Source: a virus
Length of the DNA stretch: 44,656 nt
Reading direction: 5' to 3' (one strand)
Virus record (IMG/VR): IMGVR_UViG_3300025889_000212
Coordinates: 1 to 44,656 of that record
Of this stretch, positions 14,332-23,302 are shown piece after piece. A program made the translations under genes and the position numbers. Every line of letters starts with the position of its first letter. Within the stretch, counting starts at the first letter, position 1. Under the pieces are notes generated by a model that saw nothing but the letters and a program-made list of their open reading frames with translations, made no database searches and was not told where the DNA came from.

Positions 14332-14804
14332 GAGACTGTTATATTGTATTAGACCCAGTAGCCCCAGACATGGATGAGTATAAGGCCTCTATTCTGGCTA
14401 ACGAATTCCAGACTTGGGACTTTGGACATGGACAAGCTTTTCATAACATAGCAAAGCTTGGCCCTACGCTGTTCTCCACCTGCCTACAGGGCTTTCTCCC
14501 AGCGTATGAGGAGGTTGCTCACTTTGCTAGGAAGAGCCCAGAGGGACAGATAGAGCCCAACTACATACACTCTGACGAGGCGCATGCAGACCTAACGGCC
14601 CTGTTGTTCCTGTCCGACCATCCCGACTGCGGGACTAGGCTGTACGGCAATGACGGGAAGCCTATTGTAACCATCCACATGAAGAAGGGAACTGCCTTTG
14701 TATTTACATCTAGTGTAAAGCACAGCAGGCTTCTTGAGAATAACTTCGGAGAGGGTGATGATGCTAGGCTTGTGGAGGTTGTGTTCCTAAAACAGATTGA
14801 ATAA
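14328..14804 (+). CDS. 2OG-Fe(II) oxygenase-like protein (DUF6445-like), 158 aa
   Basis: The likely iron ligands are H81-S-D83 and H132, with R147 in the position that binds 2-oxoglutarate. The intervening LTALLFLSD and GTAFVFTSSVKHS strands match the double-stranded beta-helix pattern. Substrate unknown; possible targets are a nucleotide, protein or small molecule. Last gene of the rightward arm, ATGA-coupled to the zinc-ribbon gene and followed by the shared terminator. Confidence 0.7.
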   Translation: MRDCYIVLDPVAPDMDEYKASILANEFQTWDFGHGQAFHNIAKLGPTLFSTCLQGFLPAYEEVAHFARKSPEGQIEPNYIHSDEAHADLTALLFLSDHPDCGTRLYGNDGKPIVTIHMKKGTAFVFTSSVKHSRLLENNFGEGDDARLVEVVFLKQIE

Positions 14805-14808
14805 AAAT

Positions 14809-14836
14809 AGCCCCTCTTTCGAGGGGCTTTTCTTTT
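14809..14836. terminator. Bidirectional rho-independent terminator
   Basis: An 8-bp perfect stem AGCCCCTC/GAGGGGCT with TTTC loop (14809-14828) is flanked by TTTTCTTTT on the right and AAAAAT on the left. It therefore gives a U-run on both strands. It separates the converging rightward and leftward transcription units. Confidence 0.93.
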
Positions 14837-15467
14837 AGTCTAATGCACGTAACACATCGTTCCATGCAACATGCGCCTTGTTATCTCCAACGCCTTCGTA
14901 CCTACTCTTTCCTGACTGGTCTTTTGGTAGTCCAGCCCATATCGTAGACAGGTTGTACGCTACTTTTTCCTTGCCTATCTTACCAGCCTTATAGTCGTTA
15001 ATCTTACCACGCTGTGTCAACAGCAAATCAAAGATTCTGTCTTGTCCTGCCTCATCAAATACATAACTTGACGGGTCTATGTTGGCTCTATTCAATGCGT
15101 CTATAGCGGTCTCATACTGAATCTGATACCTACCAAGAGCCTTGTTCCCAAACCTGCTGCCTATCTGCTCTACCGTCATCCGCTTAATCTCTGGTACTTT
15201 CTTCCCACCAGCAGCAGTTACGTAGTCTGGAGATTCGGCTTTAGTAAGGAGCTTCTGAATGTTTCCACGGAAATCACCCCTGCTAAACTGGAACTCCCCT
15301 TTGTTTCTAGCTCCTCCCCGTGACATAGGCATAGTCGGCTTATTCACTGTTCTGCTACCAAACAGCCTGCTGTGCCATCCACCAGTTTCGGCTGTAGCTG
15401 GCTTAGCTTGTTGCTGCTCCCTGCTTCCAAATAATGTAGCCCCCCAGTCTCTCATAGCTTCACTCAT
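14835..15467 (-). CDS. Virion-associated muramidase-like protein, 210 aa
   Basis: Last gene of the leftward operon. The C-terminal half matches the phage muramidase pattern (COG4678-like): a candidate catalytic Glu at E78 (AESPDY), the GRYQ motif at 112-115 and IWAGLP near the end. The N-terminal 60 residues are low-complexity, with two LFGSR repeats, and may tether it to the particle. Placement after the internal core proteins suggests local wall digestion during DNA injection, as the T7 gp16 transglycosylase does. Confidence 0.75.
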   Translation of the reverse strand: MSEAMRDWGATLFGSREQQQAKPATAETGGWHSRLFGSRTVNKPTMPMSRGGARNKGEFQFSRGDFRGNIQKLLTKAESPDYVTAAGGKKVPEIKRMTVEQIGSRFGNKALGRYQIQYETAIDALNRANIDPSSYVFDEAGQDRIFDLLLTQRGKINDYKAGKIGKEKVAYNLSTIWAGLPKDQSGKSRYEGVGDNKAHVAWNDVLRALD

Positions 15468-17245
15468 TGAACAAGCCTCTTAACAAAATCCCATGTACGT
15501 GCCGCCTCGCTTCCATAAGAATCGAAAGAAGCAAGCAGATTCTTGTCTACAGAGGAATGCGCCACTTGATAGCCAACATTCGCAGTAGCCTTACCAGTCT
15601 CAATCATATCGAGCAACTGCGATGACCTGACGGCCTTCCTAGCAATATTAGGATTATCCTTGCTCGCAGCAGCCACAACGTATTCATTATATCTATCAAG
15701 ATTCATAGCAATACCATACGCAATCTCAGTTCGCTCTTGCTTGGACAGAGACAGCATGGCCTTAGCTTGCTTAGAGTCCGCAAATGCCGGAGACGTAAAC
15801 GCATACAGCGAGCCAGATGAGCTAAAGATTTCTTCTGGCGACCTAGCAACAACTCTGTTGCTACCATCTACCCTCTGAGCTCCGTAGGAGTACAGGGAAT
15901 CTGTCAGCACAGGAACAACCTTGCCGGATTCTCCAGCCGCCGTTACACCCAGCTGATTAAACAGCTTATTAACCACAGTGCCACTGAGCTTGTCAGTAAC
16001 TCCAAGCGGAAACTTCACTGTCCACGGAGTAGCACCACCCATCATTTGCTGCTGAAGCGACTTACCAACGATGACGGACGGAGCCACAGACTTCACCCAA
16101 GCATCTCGGTCTTCTTGCTTATTGTAGAACAGCTTGGACAAATCCAAGAGCATCGACTCATCCGTAATGTTTAGCTGCAGAGCACTAAGCTCAGAGATAG
16201 ACTTGGCATTCTTCACCAGAGCCTCAGCCGTACCTGCTGTTCTAGCCTCTTGCACTCGCTCCATCAAATACTTTGCTTTGCTTCTGTAAGCATCAGCCAT
16301 CGCAGGAGACGTGGCCTCAACTCTGGCTGCATAATCTTCAATTGCAAAGATTTCTGCCTCAAGCTTGTTAAGGTTTTCCAAAGCAGCACTGTCAAGCTTT
16401 CCGTCCGGCCCAACTCTAATTTGACCAGAAGACGCTGCAGACACAATTGAATTTGCCTGATTTTGAACAGAGGTAAATGTATTGCTTACTTTCAGATTAG
16501 CGTCGGCAATAGTAAGTGACGCAGTAGTTCTGTACGTCTCCGTAATGCTGTTCATGGCTTCTTGACCAGCCGTTACAGACATGGTTCCTTGTGCCACGTT
16601 AGACTGGATGCGAATGAACTGCTCCATCAGTGGGGTTTGGATGTCCGTAGGTTGCATTTCAATAAGCTGCTTTGTAAGTCCTACGGTGTCTTTGTAAGAG
16701 TCTTGAGCAGACTTAGCTTGCGCATTAGCAAGGGCCACCTTACTCTCAGACTTGTCCAACAAGAAGTTGTAATAGTCCATAGCTGCGCCACGCACATCGA
16801 AGCCTAAAGCGCCAGCATACATCTTATCTGCCTCAGCAGCCAAGTCGGGACGGTCTCTCTTAAAGTCTCTCAACAGCCCTTCCTGCCTCGTGCGGAACTG
16901 GTGATACTTCAGAGCTCCCTGCTCCACGGCAGCCTGCAGGATAGCAGTTTCTGAACCATACTTATTAAGAACGGCTTGTTGCTCAGGAGTGTATTCCTGC
17001 CCAGACATCTTAGCAGAGGTGATGTCAGCATAGTCTTTCTGTGCCTGTGTCATCTCTCCAAAGAATTCTGAACGAGCTTGTTCAACTTCTTGCTGTTCCA
17101 CTCCAAGGGCTCGCTTCTGTTCGGCTTGGCCTGCCATTTCAAACAAACCTCCCAACACTTGACCAATGCCTGTCTGAACAGGCTTGCTGTATGTGTTTGC
17201 TCCGATTTCAACGGCTTCTGTGCGGTAGTTAGTTGGTGCTGCCAT
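15464..17245 (-). CDS. Internal virion (core) protein, 593 aa
   Basis: Largely helical and Gln/Ala-rich, with a predicted coiled-coil N-terminal third (GQAEQKRALGVEQQEVEQAR). The size and the place after the giant core protein match the T7 gp15-type ejection protein by gene order. No enzymatic motif is visible. It overlaps neighbours by 4 and 1 nt. Confidence 0.65.
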   Translation of the reverse strand: MAAPTNYRTEAVEIGANTYSKPVQTGIGQVLGGLFEMAGQAEQKRALGVEQQEVEQARSEFFGEMTQAQKDYADITSAKMSGQEYTPEQQAVLNKYGSETAILQAAVEQGALKYHQFRTRQEGLLRDFKRDRPDLAAEADKMYAGALGFDVRGAAMDYYNFLLDKSESKVALANAQAKSAQDSYKDTVGLTKQLIEMQPTDIQTPLMEQFIRIQSNVAQGTMSVTAGQEAMNSITETYRTTASLTIADANLKVSNTFTSVQNQANSIVSAASSGQIRVGPDGKLDSAALENLNKLEAEIFAIEDYAARVEATSPAMADAYRSKAKYLMERVQEARTAGTAEALVKNAKSISELSALQLNITDESMLLDLSKLFYNKQEDRDAWVKSVAPSVIVGKSLQQQMMGGATPWTVKFPLGVTDKLSGTVVNKLFNQLGVTAAGESGKVVPVLTDSLYSYGAQRVDGSNRVVARSPEEIFSSSGSLYAFTSPAFADSKQAKAMLSLSKQERTEIAYGIAMNLDRYNEYVVAAASKDNPNIARKAVRSSQLLDMIETGKATANVGYQVAHSSVDKNLLASFDSYGSEAARTWDFVKRLVQ

Positions 17246-20200
17246 TATTCGTAATCTCCAAAGGTTGTTTCAACCCACTTATTAATAAACCCGATATAAC
17301 TGTCCAAAGCCTGCGGATTCTCTCTTATCAAAGTGCTTTCTCCCATAATTTCTTTAATGTAGGAGAAGTCTTTATAGGAAGCCACGTCATTGCCCATCAT
17401 GCCAAGAGCGTTCTCAATCACTGTCTTTTCAATGCTCTCTTTGCTCATTGCATCGTCAAGAGCCTGATTGATTGCTGCTTCATACTCAATAGCATCCGCG
17501 GTGTCCATAGACGCTAGCTCGCTTGCCAGAAGTCTGCCATGTCTTTCCAAGGTAGCCTCTCTCAGCGAGATTGCCCTATCACCAGTGTCTGTTGCGAGGT
17601 AGGACAAGTCTTTTACAATGCCATCAACATAGCTTCTAGCAGCCTTCTTCATTTCCATCTGATAGCCAGAAGAGCCGTAGTAATTCTTAGCATTGAAGTT
17701 TCTCATCGCTTCGTTCAAGCGATAGGCTTCTTTCTCATCCAATGTCTGTAAACCAAAGAATGCTTTCAACTGTCCGTTCAGGCCCTCTTCAAACGCCCTG
17801 TTACGAGGCTTGCCATTGGCAATCTCTTGTCCGTAACGCTTACTGACGAGCAGGTTGATGAACGGCCTAGAACCTGCGACAGTGTGCTCAAGCGTAGCTC
17901 TTAGCGTAGCTCTGGCAGGCGACCACATAGGCTCCTCTCCACGATACGCAGAGCCCGTGATTCTACCAATAGACATGATGCTGTCCATGATGTTTTTCGG
18001 GGTCTTACCATTCACGCCAAGGTATGCAGTAGACATAGTGCCCACGGCAGACTTAGCTGCAGGCCACCAGCCCTCGGTTCCACCCACGGAAGACATGATT
18101 AACGCAGACTCGCCAAAGCCTTTCATTACGTTTCTAAATGTATTCTCAACAATAGAAGCGCCGCCAGTCACGGACATAAAGCCAGCAAAATCGAAGTCAG
18201 CATATTCGCTACCATCCTGCTCCTTGTCATCCCAAGCGTAATAGAAGGACTTCAGGTAGTTGTTTAAGAACATGCCAATCACGCCGTTCTCGACAAGCCT
18301 CTGAACACCAGACGACACTAAGAACTCGTTTCTGTCACGCTTCTCTTGGTCAGACAGGGTGGAGTCGTTAGCCCACTCAGATGCCAAGCTTGCAGCTGCG
18401 CTTCTAGCGCCCACCACTGCGTCAGCACCAAACATCAAGAGCTGTGTAGCAACCATGCCATACTTGTCTTTAGCAGACAGAAGCCTACTACCGCCAAGCC
18501 ACTTAGGAGCCAACGCATTCCAGTACATCTTAACGGAGTAGGAGTGGAATTGGAACATCGCTCTGAACATGCCCTTCTGCATAGCAAGAGCACCCTCACT
18601 CACCATGTTGCCTGACAGCACCATCGTCTTAGCAACAAGCTGTTCTTTGCCAGCCTGCGACATGATGTTGAAGCCCTTCTGCCCCTTCAGCACGTTGTAT
18701 TGTGTCAGGAACGTAGTAAGCATTGCCTCACGCTCACCAGCCACATCGCCAAGCTCACCAAGGGCTTTGTTCATGTTCTGCCACATAGCGTCCAGCTTTG
18801 CCATCTTGTCGCCGCCTTTGTAGCTTCCATTCAAGGCTCGCATTTCGACAAGCTGTGCTTCTGTTTCCAGAGAGTTTCTGAACAAGATGTTATTATCAGC
18901 AGCATTGTACACACCGCCTTCGCGGTAGGCCTTGACAAGTTCCTTAAGCTCTGCTACAGACACACCAAACTGCTTTGCTGTAGGAATCAACGCCTCATCA
19001 ATCTGCTTGGCAGACAGCGTAGTGCTCTCTGCAAAGTCCACAGCCGCATTAAACGCAGACCGCTGCTTCAGACCCTTAGCCATAGCCGTAGGATTAGCCA
19101 TATTAACTAATGCAGACGATATGTTCATAATCCGATGTTTAAGCGGATTGGTACGAATCTTAGTGAAGTAGTTAAAGCGAGTGACAGCCTGCAAGAGATT
19201 TGTGGGATTCTGCGCTTGTTTAATTGCAGCCTTTTCAATCAGCCTTCCCAAGAAAGGAATCTGTTTCTCAGCAGCCCAGTTAGCAGCAGCCGACCACGCA
19301 GCAGAGGCAGTCCTATCCACCATATCAGGTGCGATTCTCTGAGCCTCAATGTGCATCAGATAGCCTGTAAGTTGCTTATGGGCAGTAACCTCATCTCCAA
19401 CAAGGGAGCTACGTTCCACCAAGTCATCCGCAGTTCTAGCAACGGACACGTTAGGCTTCAACAGATTCCACTTGTTAGCGAATGACGTAGCCAAGCCTTC
19501 CGAATACTCAATGTGACGGCCTTTAGTCCACTGTTGTGCCAGCATGGATGTCATGTGCTCCACGGCTTCCAACGGGTCGAGCATCGTTGCATCGCCATTA
19601 ATGCCGGAGAAGTTCTGAATCTCATCGCCCTTCTGCCCGTACACCAGACCATTGAGATTCTCGTAAGTTTCTCTCTTGCCTACGGCTTGGTAGTCGTGGG
19701 TCATGCCCTTATAGATGTTCTGTCCGATTCCGTTAGGAAACTTCTTAGCCATCTTGGGGTCGGCCTTCAGTCTGTTTACAACAACCTTGGCCTCAGAGAT
19801 TGTGTCAACAAAGCCAATTACGTGCTTACGACCAGACTCAGACGTGCCCTCAATAGCAACACGGCCTGTGCGAATCTCAGGCGTGTAGCCCAAGGAGTAC
19901 GGAACTACGCCGTCTGCCATGATGTTCCTCACCTGCGCATCCTTAATGCCATTGGACACAAGGATGTGCGTAGTCTCTACATCCACCTCATCTGAAGTGC
20001 GTTTAGCAAACTGAGCAATCTTATTCTCGTATAATGAGAAGCCCTTCTTAGCCATGTTGTCAAGCTGTGAGCCTGTTACAGTGATGACATCATCCTTGCC
20101 AGCATCCACAAGCCTAACATTATATGAAGCATCGACTCTAAGGTTTCCACTTGCGACAGGCTTACCAAAGCCAACTCGAACACCATCAGCACCAACAACG

Positions 20201-22383
20201 TCCTTGAAGCCCTCTCTTGTAAGGCTTTCTGCAAAGTTGTTATCCACAAGACGCTTTACATTGTCAAGTGTGATTTTAGTGTTGAAGTATGCTGCCTGCC
20301 CATCAAGGGATGTAATGCCAGCTTCACGCAGCTGCTTACTCGACAGAAGACTGCCATCACGCTCTCTATTCTGTCTATACAAAATAGCAGACAGTGACTG
20401 GCGCTCTTTGGGGGCAACGCCCTCTAAGCCCAGAAGCTTGTTAAACTGTGTTGTGGCAAATCTGCTAGTGCCTGCGGCATACGTACCCTTACTGAGGACA
20501 TCGCTGCTCACCAGCTGCGACAAGCCAGCCGTGAAGTTTCTGCTCAATACGTTATCGCCACTAAGCACTCTACCCACTATGTTTGTAGATGTGTCAGCAA
20601 TGACAGAGCTTTCTACGCTCCATGTGGGCTGTTTAACATCAATGCGAGCCCACCAATCATACTCTGATGGATTCTTCTTTGCGTCCTTTAGCAAGCTCTT
20701 ATATGCCTCATCCTCTGGGTGAATCATCTGCCCAGTGGTGCGCTTCCTAAAGATTGTCACTACGGGGACGTTGCCAAAGAACTTCTTAGTGGTGGATGTA
20801 GCTTCGGCTGCAGACTTATACCCTTCTGTGTCCGTCTTCCCGAACACGCCATTAACTTCAAAAATGCCATCCTTAGCAGTGATGCTAGTGTAGCTCGTGT
20901 GCGGCACAATAGAGCCGCCCTTCATCTCGTTCATGTAGCCATCGACAAGCTTCTCAGGGTCAGCAATGTTGACAGGTGTATGCGAGACAGAGAACAGCTC
21001 TTCCATCATGCGCTTTCTGAACAAACCATCAGCAAGCACTTTCTGTTGCACATTATAGGCAACATCAGGAGACTCAAAGAAGCCTCTTTCCGATGGCATC
21101 ATTCTCAGCAGAGCCTCTTCACGCGAGGCATAGCCCATTGCTACAGCAGCTTCATCGCTCTGAGCAGCAGCCATAGCCACGTCTGTGGAAGCTTTAGGAC
21201 GAACAATGCCCATGAAGCGTGATGTTGTTTTCATCTGCGGCAAAATGCGCTTGGCTGAATTAACAACAATACTCTTGGCAACGCCCAGTGCAGGCAGATA
21301 GTCTAGGATAGCAAAGGCAGGTCTTATGATTTCCCTACCAATCCACTCAGCAGCAGGGGTTCGCATAGCAGTGCCAATAGTAGCACCCACGCCCTCAGCC
21401 TGCATGATGTCCTGCAGCGTATACTGTCCCGATTTCGGGTCAACAATTCGCCTAAACAGAATGTCCACAACGTCGGCATTAACGTGGTCAAGCACGGAGT
21501 CTAGGGTGCTGTCATTCATCAGCTTAATGACTTCTTCCGCAAGCACAATTAACTTAGCTTCTGGAAGCTTAGACACTGCCGTAAGGATGTCAGCGTCTCT
21601 ACGTCCTCTGTCGATGACGCTTCCGATAGCGCCATACTTGTCAAGAATAACCCCAATCTCAGGAGTGGTTCTGGAGAGCTGTCTATAGAAGTTATCCGTG
21701 GAAAGCTCTGTTGTTGCGGGCACAAAGCCAGCTGCTGTGTCTGCGCTGATTAACTTTGAACGGGCATTAATCATGTCTGTAAGGATAGACAGGCCGTATT
21801 TAACGCCGCCCTTAGCAACAGCTTCCCTAAACACAGCCAAGTCTCTTGTGCTATCCAAGCTCATTTCAATGTTTGTTTGACGCACAGAGTCGCCATTGCG
21901 GAATGCTTCCACAATGTCTTGTCGCTCGTCAATGGAGCCGTCTTCAATCAGTTCATTCTCAGCAGCATATTTAACAATGCTTGCACCCTTGTCAATTAGG
22001 GGAGCGTCTGGGCCGCTGGATGTTCCATAGTCGTAGGCCATCTGTGAGGCTGCGGCTCGCTGTTCCGGCGTATAGTCAAAGCTAATGGCAATTGCCTGCA
22101 GTGCTTTAATTGCAGTGGCCTTGTCCTCGCTTTGCGCAGCTTCCAGCAGAATGTCTGGTGTTCCACCAAGGAACTCATTCTCAACACCAAGGCCTCTACT
22201 AGCAGACTGTTTGATGTAATCGAGTTGCTTCAGGATGTCAAGCTCTTCTTTAGTTTTTACACGAACAGGCATCACTACTTCCTGAACTGCAAACTCCTGC
22301 TCTGGGGCAACTTCATTCAAAACGCTTTCGGGAACTGGTACGTCTTGTACCAACTCCTCTTCTTGCATTTGTTCATCATTCAT
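17245..22383 (-). CDS. Giant internal virion (ejection) protein, 1712 aa
   Basis: Gene order and size correspond to T7 gp16, the core protein that enters the host envelope during ejection. Unlike T7 gp16 it has no transglycosylase domain at its N-terminus; that activity may be supplied by the separate muramidase gene at 14835. The N-terminus is acidic (MNDEQMQEEELVQDVPV) and the remainder is mostly helical. TAATG-type overlaps link it to both neighbours. Confidence 0.75.
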   Translation of the reverse strand: MNDEQMQEEELVQDVPVPESVLNEVAPEQEFAVQEVVMPVRVKTKEELDILKQLDYIKQSASRGLGVENEFLGGTPDILLEAAQSEDKATAIKALQAIAISFDYTPEQRAAASQMAYDYGTSSGPDAPLIDKGASIVKYAAENELIEDGSIDERQDIVEAFRNGDSVRQTNIEMSLDSTRDLAVFREAVAKGGVKYGLSILTDMINARSKLISADTAAGFVPATTELSTDNFYRQLSRTTPEIGVILDKYGAIGSVIDRGRRDADILTAVSKLPEAKLIVLAEEVIKLMNDSTLDSVLDHVNADVVDILFRRIVDPKSGQYTLQDIMQAEGVGATIGTAMRTPAAEWIGREIIRPAFAILDYLPALGVAKSIVVNSAKRILPQMKTTSRFMGIVRPKASTDVAMAAAQSDEAAVAMGYASREEALLRMMPSERGFFESPDVAYNVQQKVLADGLFRKRMMEELFSVSHTPVNIADPEKLVDGYMNEMKGGSIVPHTSYTSITAKDGIFEVNGVFGKTDTEGYKSAAEATSTTKKFFGNVPVVTIFRKRTTGQMIHPEDEAYKSLLKDAKKNPSEYDWWARIDVKQPTWSVESSVIADTSTNIVGRVLSGDNVLSRNFTAGLSQLVSSDVLSKGTYAAGTSRFATTQFNKLLGLEGVAPKERQSLSAILYRQNRERDGSLLSSKQLREAGITSLDGQAAYFNTKITLDNVKRLVDNNFAESLTREGFKDVVGADGVRVGFGKPVASGNLRVDASYNVRLVDAGKDDVITVTGSQLDNMAKKGFSLYENKIAQFAKRTSDEVDVETTHILVSNGIKDAQVRNIMADGVVPYSLGYTPEIRTGRVAIEGTSESGRKHVIGFVDTISEAKVVVNRLKADPKMAKKFPNGIGQNIYKGMTHDYQAVGKRETYENLNGLVYGQKGDEIQNFSGINGDATMLDPLEAVEHMTSMLAQQWTKGRHIEYSEGLATSFANKWNLLKPNVSVARTADDLVERSSLVGDEVTAHKQLTGYLMHIEAQRIAPDMVDRTASAAWSAAANWAAEKQIPFLGRLIEKAAIKQAQNPTNLLQAVTRFNYFTKIRTNPLKHRIMNISSALVNMANPTAMAKGLKQRSAFNAAVDFAESTTLSAKQIDEALIPTAKQFGVSVAELKELVKAYREGGVYNAADNNILFRNSLETEAQLVEMRALNGSYKGGDKMAKLDAMWQNMNKALGELGDVAGEREAMLTTFLTQYNVLKGQKGFNIMSQAGKEQLVAKTMVLSGNMVSEGALAMQKGMFRAMFQFHSYSVKMYWNALAPKWLGGSRLLSAKDKYGMVATQLLMFGADAVVGARSAAASLASEWANDSTLSDQEKRDRNEFLVSSGVQRLVENGVIGMFLNNYLKSFYYAWDDKEQDGSEYADFDFAGFMSVTGGASIVENTFRNVMKGFGESALIMSSVGGTEGWWPAAKSAVGTMSTAYLGVNGKTPKNIMDSIMSIGRITGSAYRGEEPMWSPARATLRATLEHTVAGSRPFINLLVSKRYGQEIANGKPRNRAFEEGLNGQLKAFFGLQTLDEKEAYRLNEAMRNFNAKNYYGSSGYQMEMKKAARSYVDGIVKDLSYLATDTGDRAISLREATLERHGRLLASELASMDTADAIEYEAAINQALDDAMSKESIEKTVIENALGMMGNDVASYKDFSYIKEIMGESTLIRENPQALDSYIGFINKWVETTFGDYE

Positions 22384-22853
22384 TATGCGTATCCTGCAAA
22401 GTTAGACCCTGTATTGATAGTTGCCGATGTAGGCGCTGGAACTGAGGCAGGCGCTTTCGAGCCACCACCACTAAACATATTCGGGTATTGGGCAATTGTT
22501 CCAGCCACAGACGCTAATGCACCGAAGCCAGTAGCCATGTTATTCCAGTTAGTGATTTGCTGGGCATTAGCGAGCAATGCTCCCTGATAGCCAATAGCAC
22601 CCGCTGTAGAGCTGGCTGCAGCTCCCATAGCCCCAGTGACGGCACTGCCACCCGCAGTTCCAGATGCAACGCCCTGTGCTTCGAGGGAACGCTGTCTAAC
22701 ACGCATGGCTCTCAAAGCCTGCACACGCTCACGGGCATTCTGAATGTTAGCCATTTTCTGTTGTTGGCCTGCAGCCTTATTTGCGGCATACGCTTGCCCA
22801 ACAGTCGCTACAGCGGCTACGGTTGCTGCTACTGCCGTTGTAATTACAGCCAT
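22383..22853 (-). CDS. Internal virion protein, gp14-like, 156 aa
   Basis: A hydrophobic Ala/Val-rich N-terminus (AVAATVAAVATVGQAYAANKA) is followed by a Gln/Arg-rich helix and a Gly/Ala-rich hydrophobic region, the usual profile of small ejection proteins that form a channel. It precedes the larger core proteins in transcription, as gene 14 does in T7. Confidence 0.7.
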   Translation of the reverse strand: MAVITTAVAATVAAVATVGQAYAANKAAGQQQKMANIQNARERVQALRAMRVRQRSLEAQGVASGTAGGSAVTGAMGAAASSTAGAIGYQGALLANAQQITNWNNMATGFGALASVAGTIAQYPNMFSGGGSKAPASVPAPTSATINTGSNFAGYA

Positions 22854-23302
22854 TATGTGTTCTCCTTAATAAAACTTGTTTCCACTTTAACATATCCTTT
22901 TCGGTCTAGCCAATCGTTTAGTTGCTCTGGAGATGTGCTAAGAAGACTCATTCCTGTATACAGAAGGTTTTGTTCTTTACAAGCAGCTTCGTATGCCTTA
23001 ATCAAGCGCATTCCTGCGGTTGTATTTCTATAGTCCCCATCCACCCACCACATAACCTCTTGGCTTCTAGTTAGCGAATGGTTAATCCACAACATATCTC
23101 TTACAGCAAGAATCATGCCTATTGGATTGTCGTATTCATCAACAGCTACGAAGGACAGCTTAGAAGCCCTGCATTGATTGAAAGTAGAATAGACAGATGC
23201 CTTGTCTGGAGTTTGGTCTTTGTATTGCGTTGTCTCTAAGAACTGAAGACCCATTAACCAGCAGTCTTCGTAATGCTCTAAGTCAAATGGAACAATATTC
23301 AT
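22853..23302 (-). CDS. GNAT-family acetyltransferase-like protein, 149 aa
   Basis: Sequence shows the GNAT layout: IGMILAVRDM strand, then WWVDGDYRNTTAGMRLIKAYE (the acetyl-CoA binding region, degenerate from Q/RxxGxG/A), then a C-terminal GYVKVE strand. I start it at ATG 23302, which overlaps the stop of the tail tubular B gene; a longer frame has no ribosome site. Such genes are common beside podovirus core genes; the target is unknown. Confidence 0.75.
   Translation of the reverse strand: MNIVPFDLEHYEDCWLMGLQFLETTQYKDQTPDKASVYSTFNQCRASKLSFVAVDEYDNPIGMILAVRDMLWINHSLTRSQEVMWWVDGDYRNTTAGMRLIKAYEAACKEQNLLYTGMSLLSTSPEQLNDWLDRKGYVKVETSFIKENT

Noticed and set aside
17539-21880. Many plus-strand ORFs of 60-220 aa opposite the giant core protein
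   Set aside because: They are all antisense to one long continuous reading frame, have no spacing or ribosome-site pattern, and show no recognisable domains.
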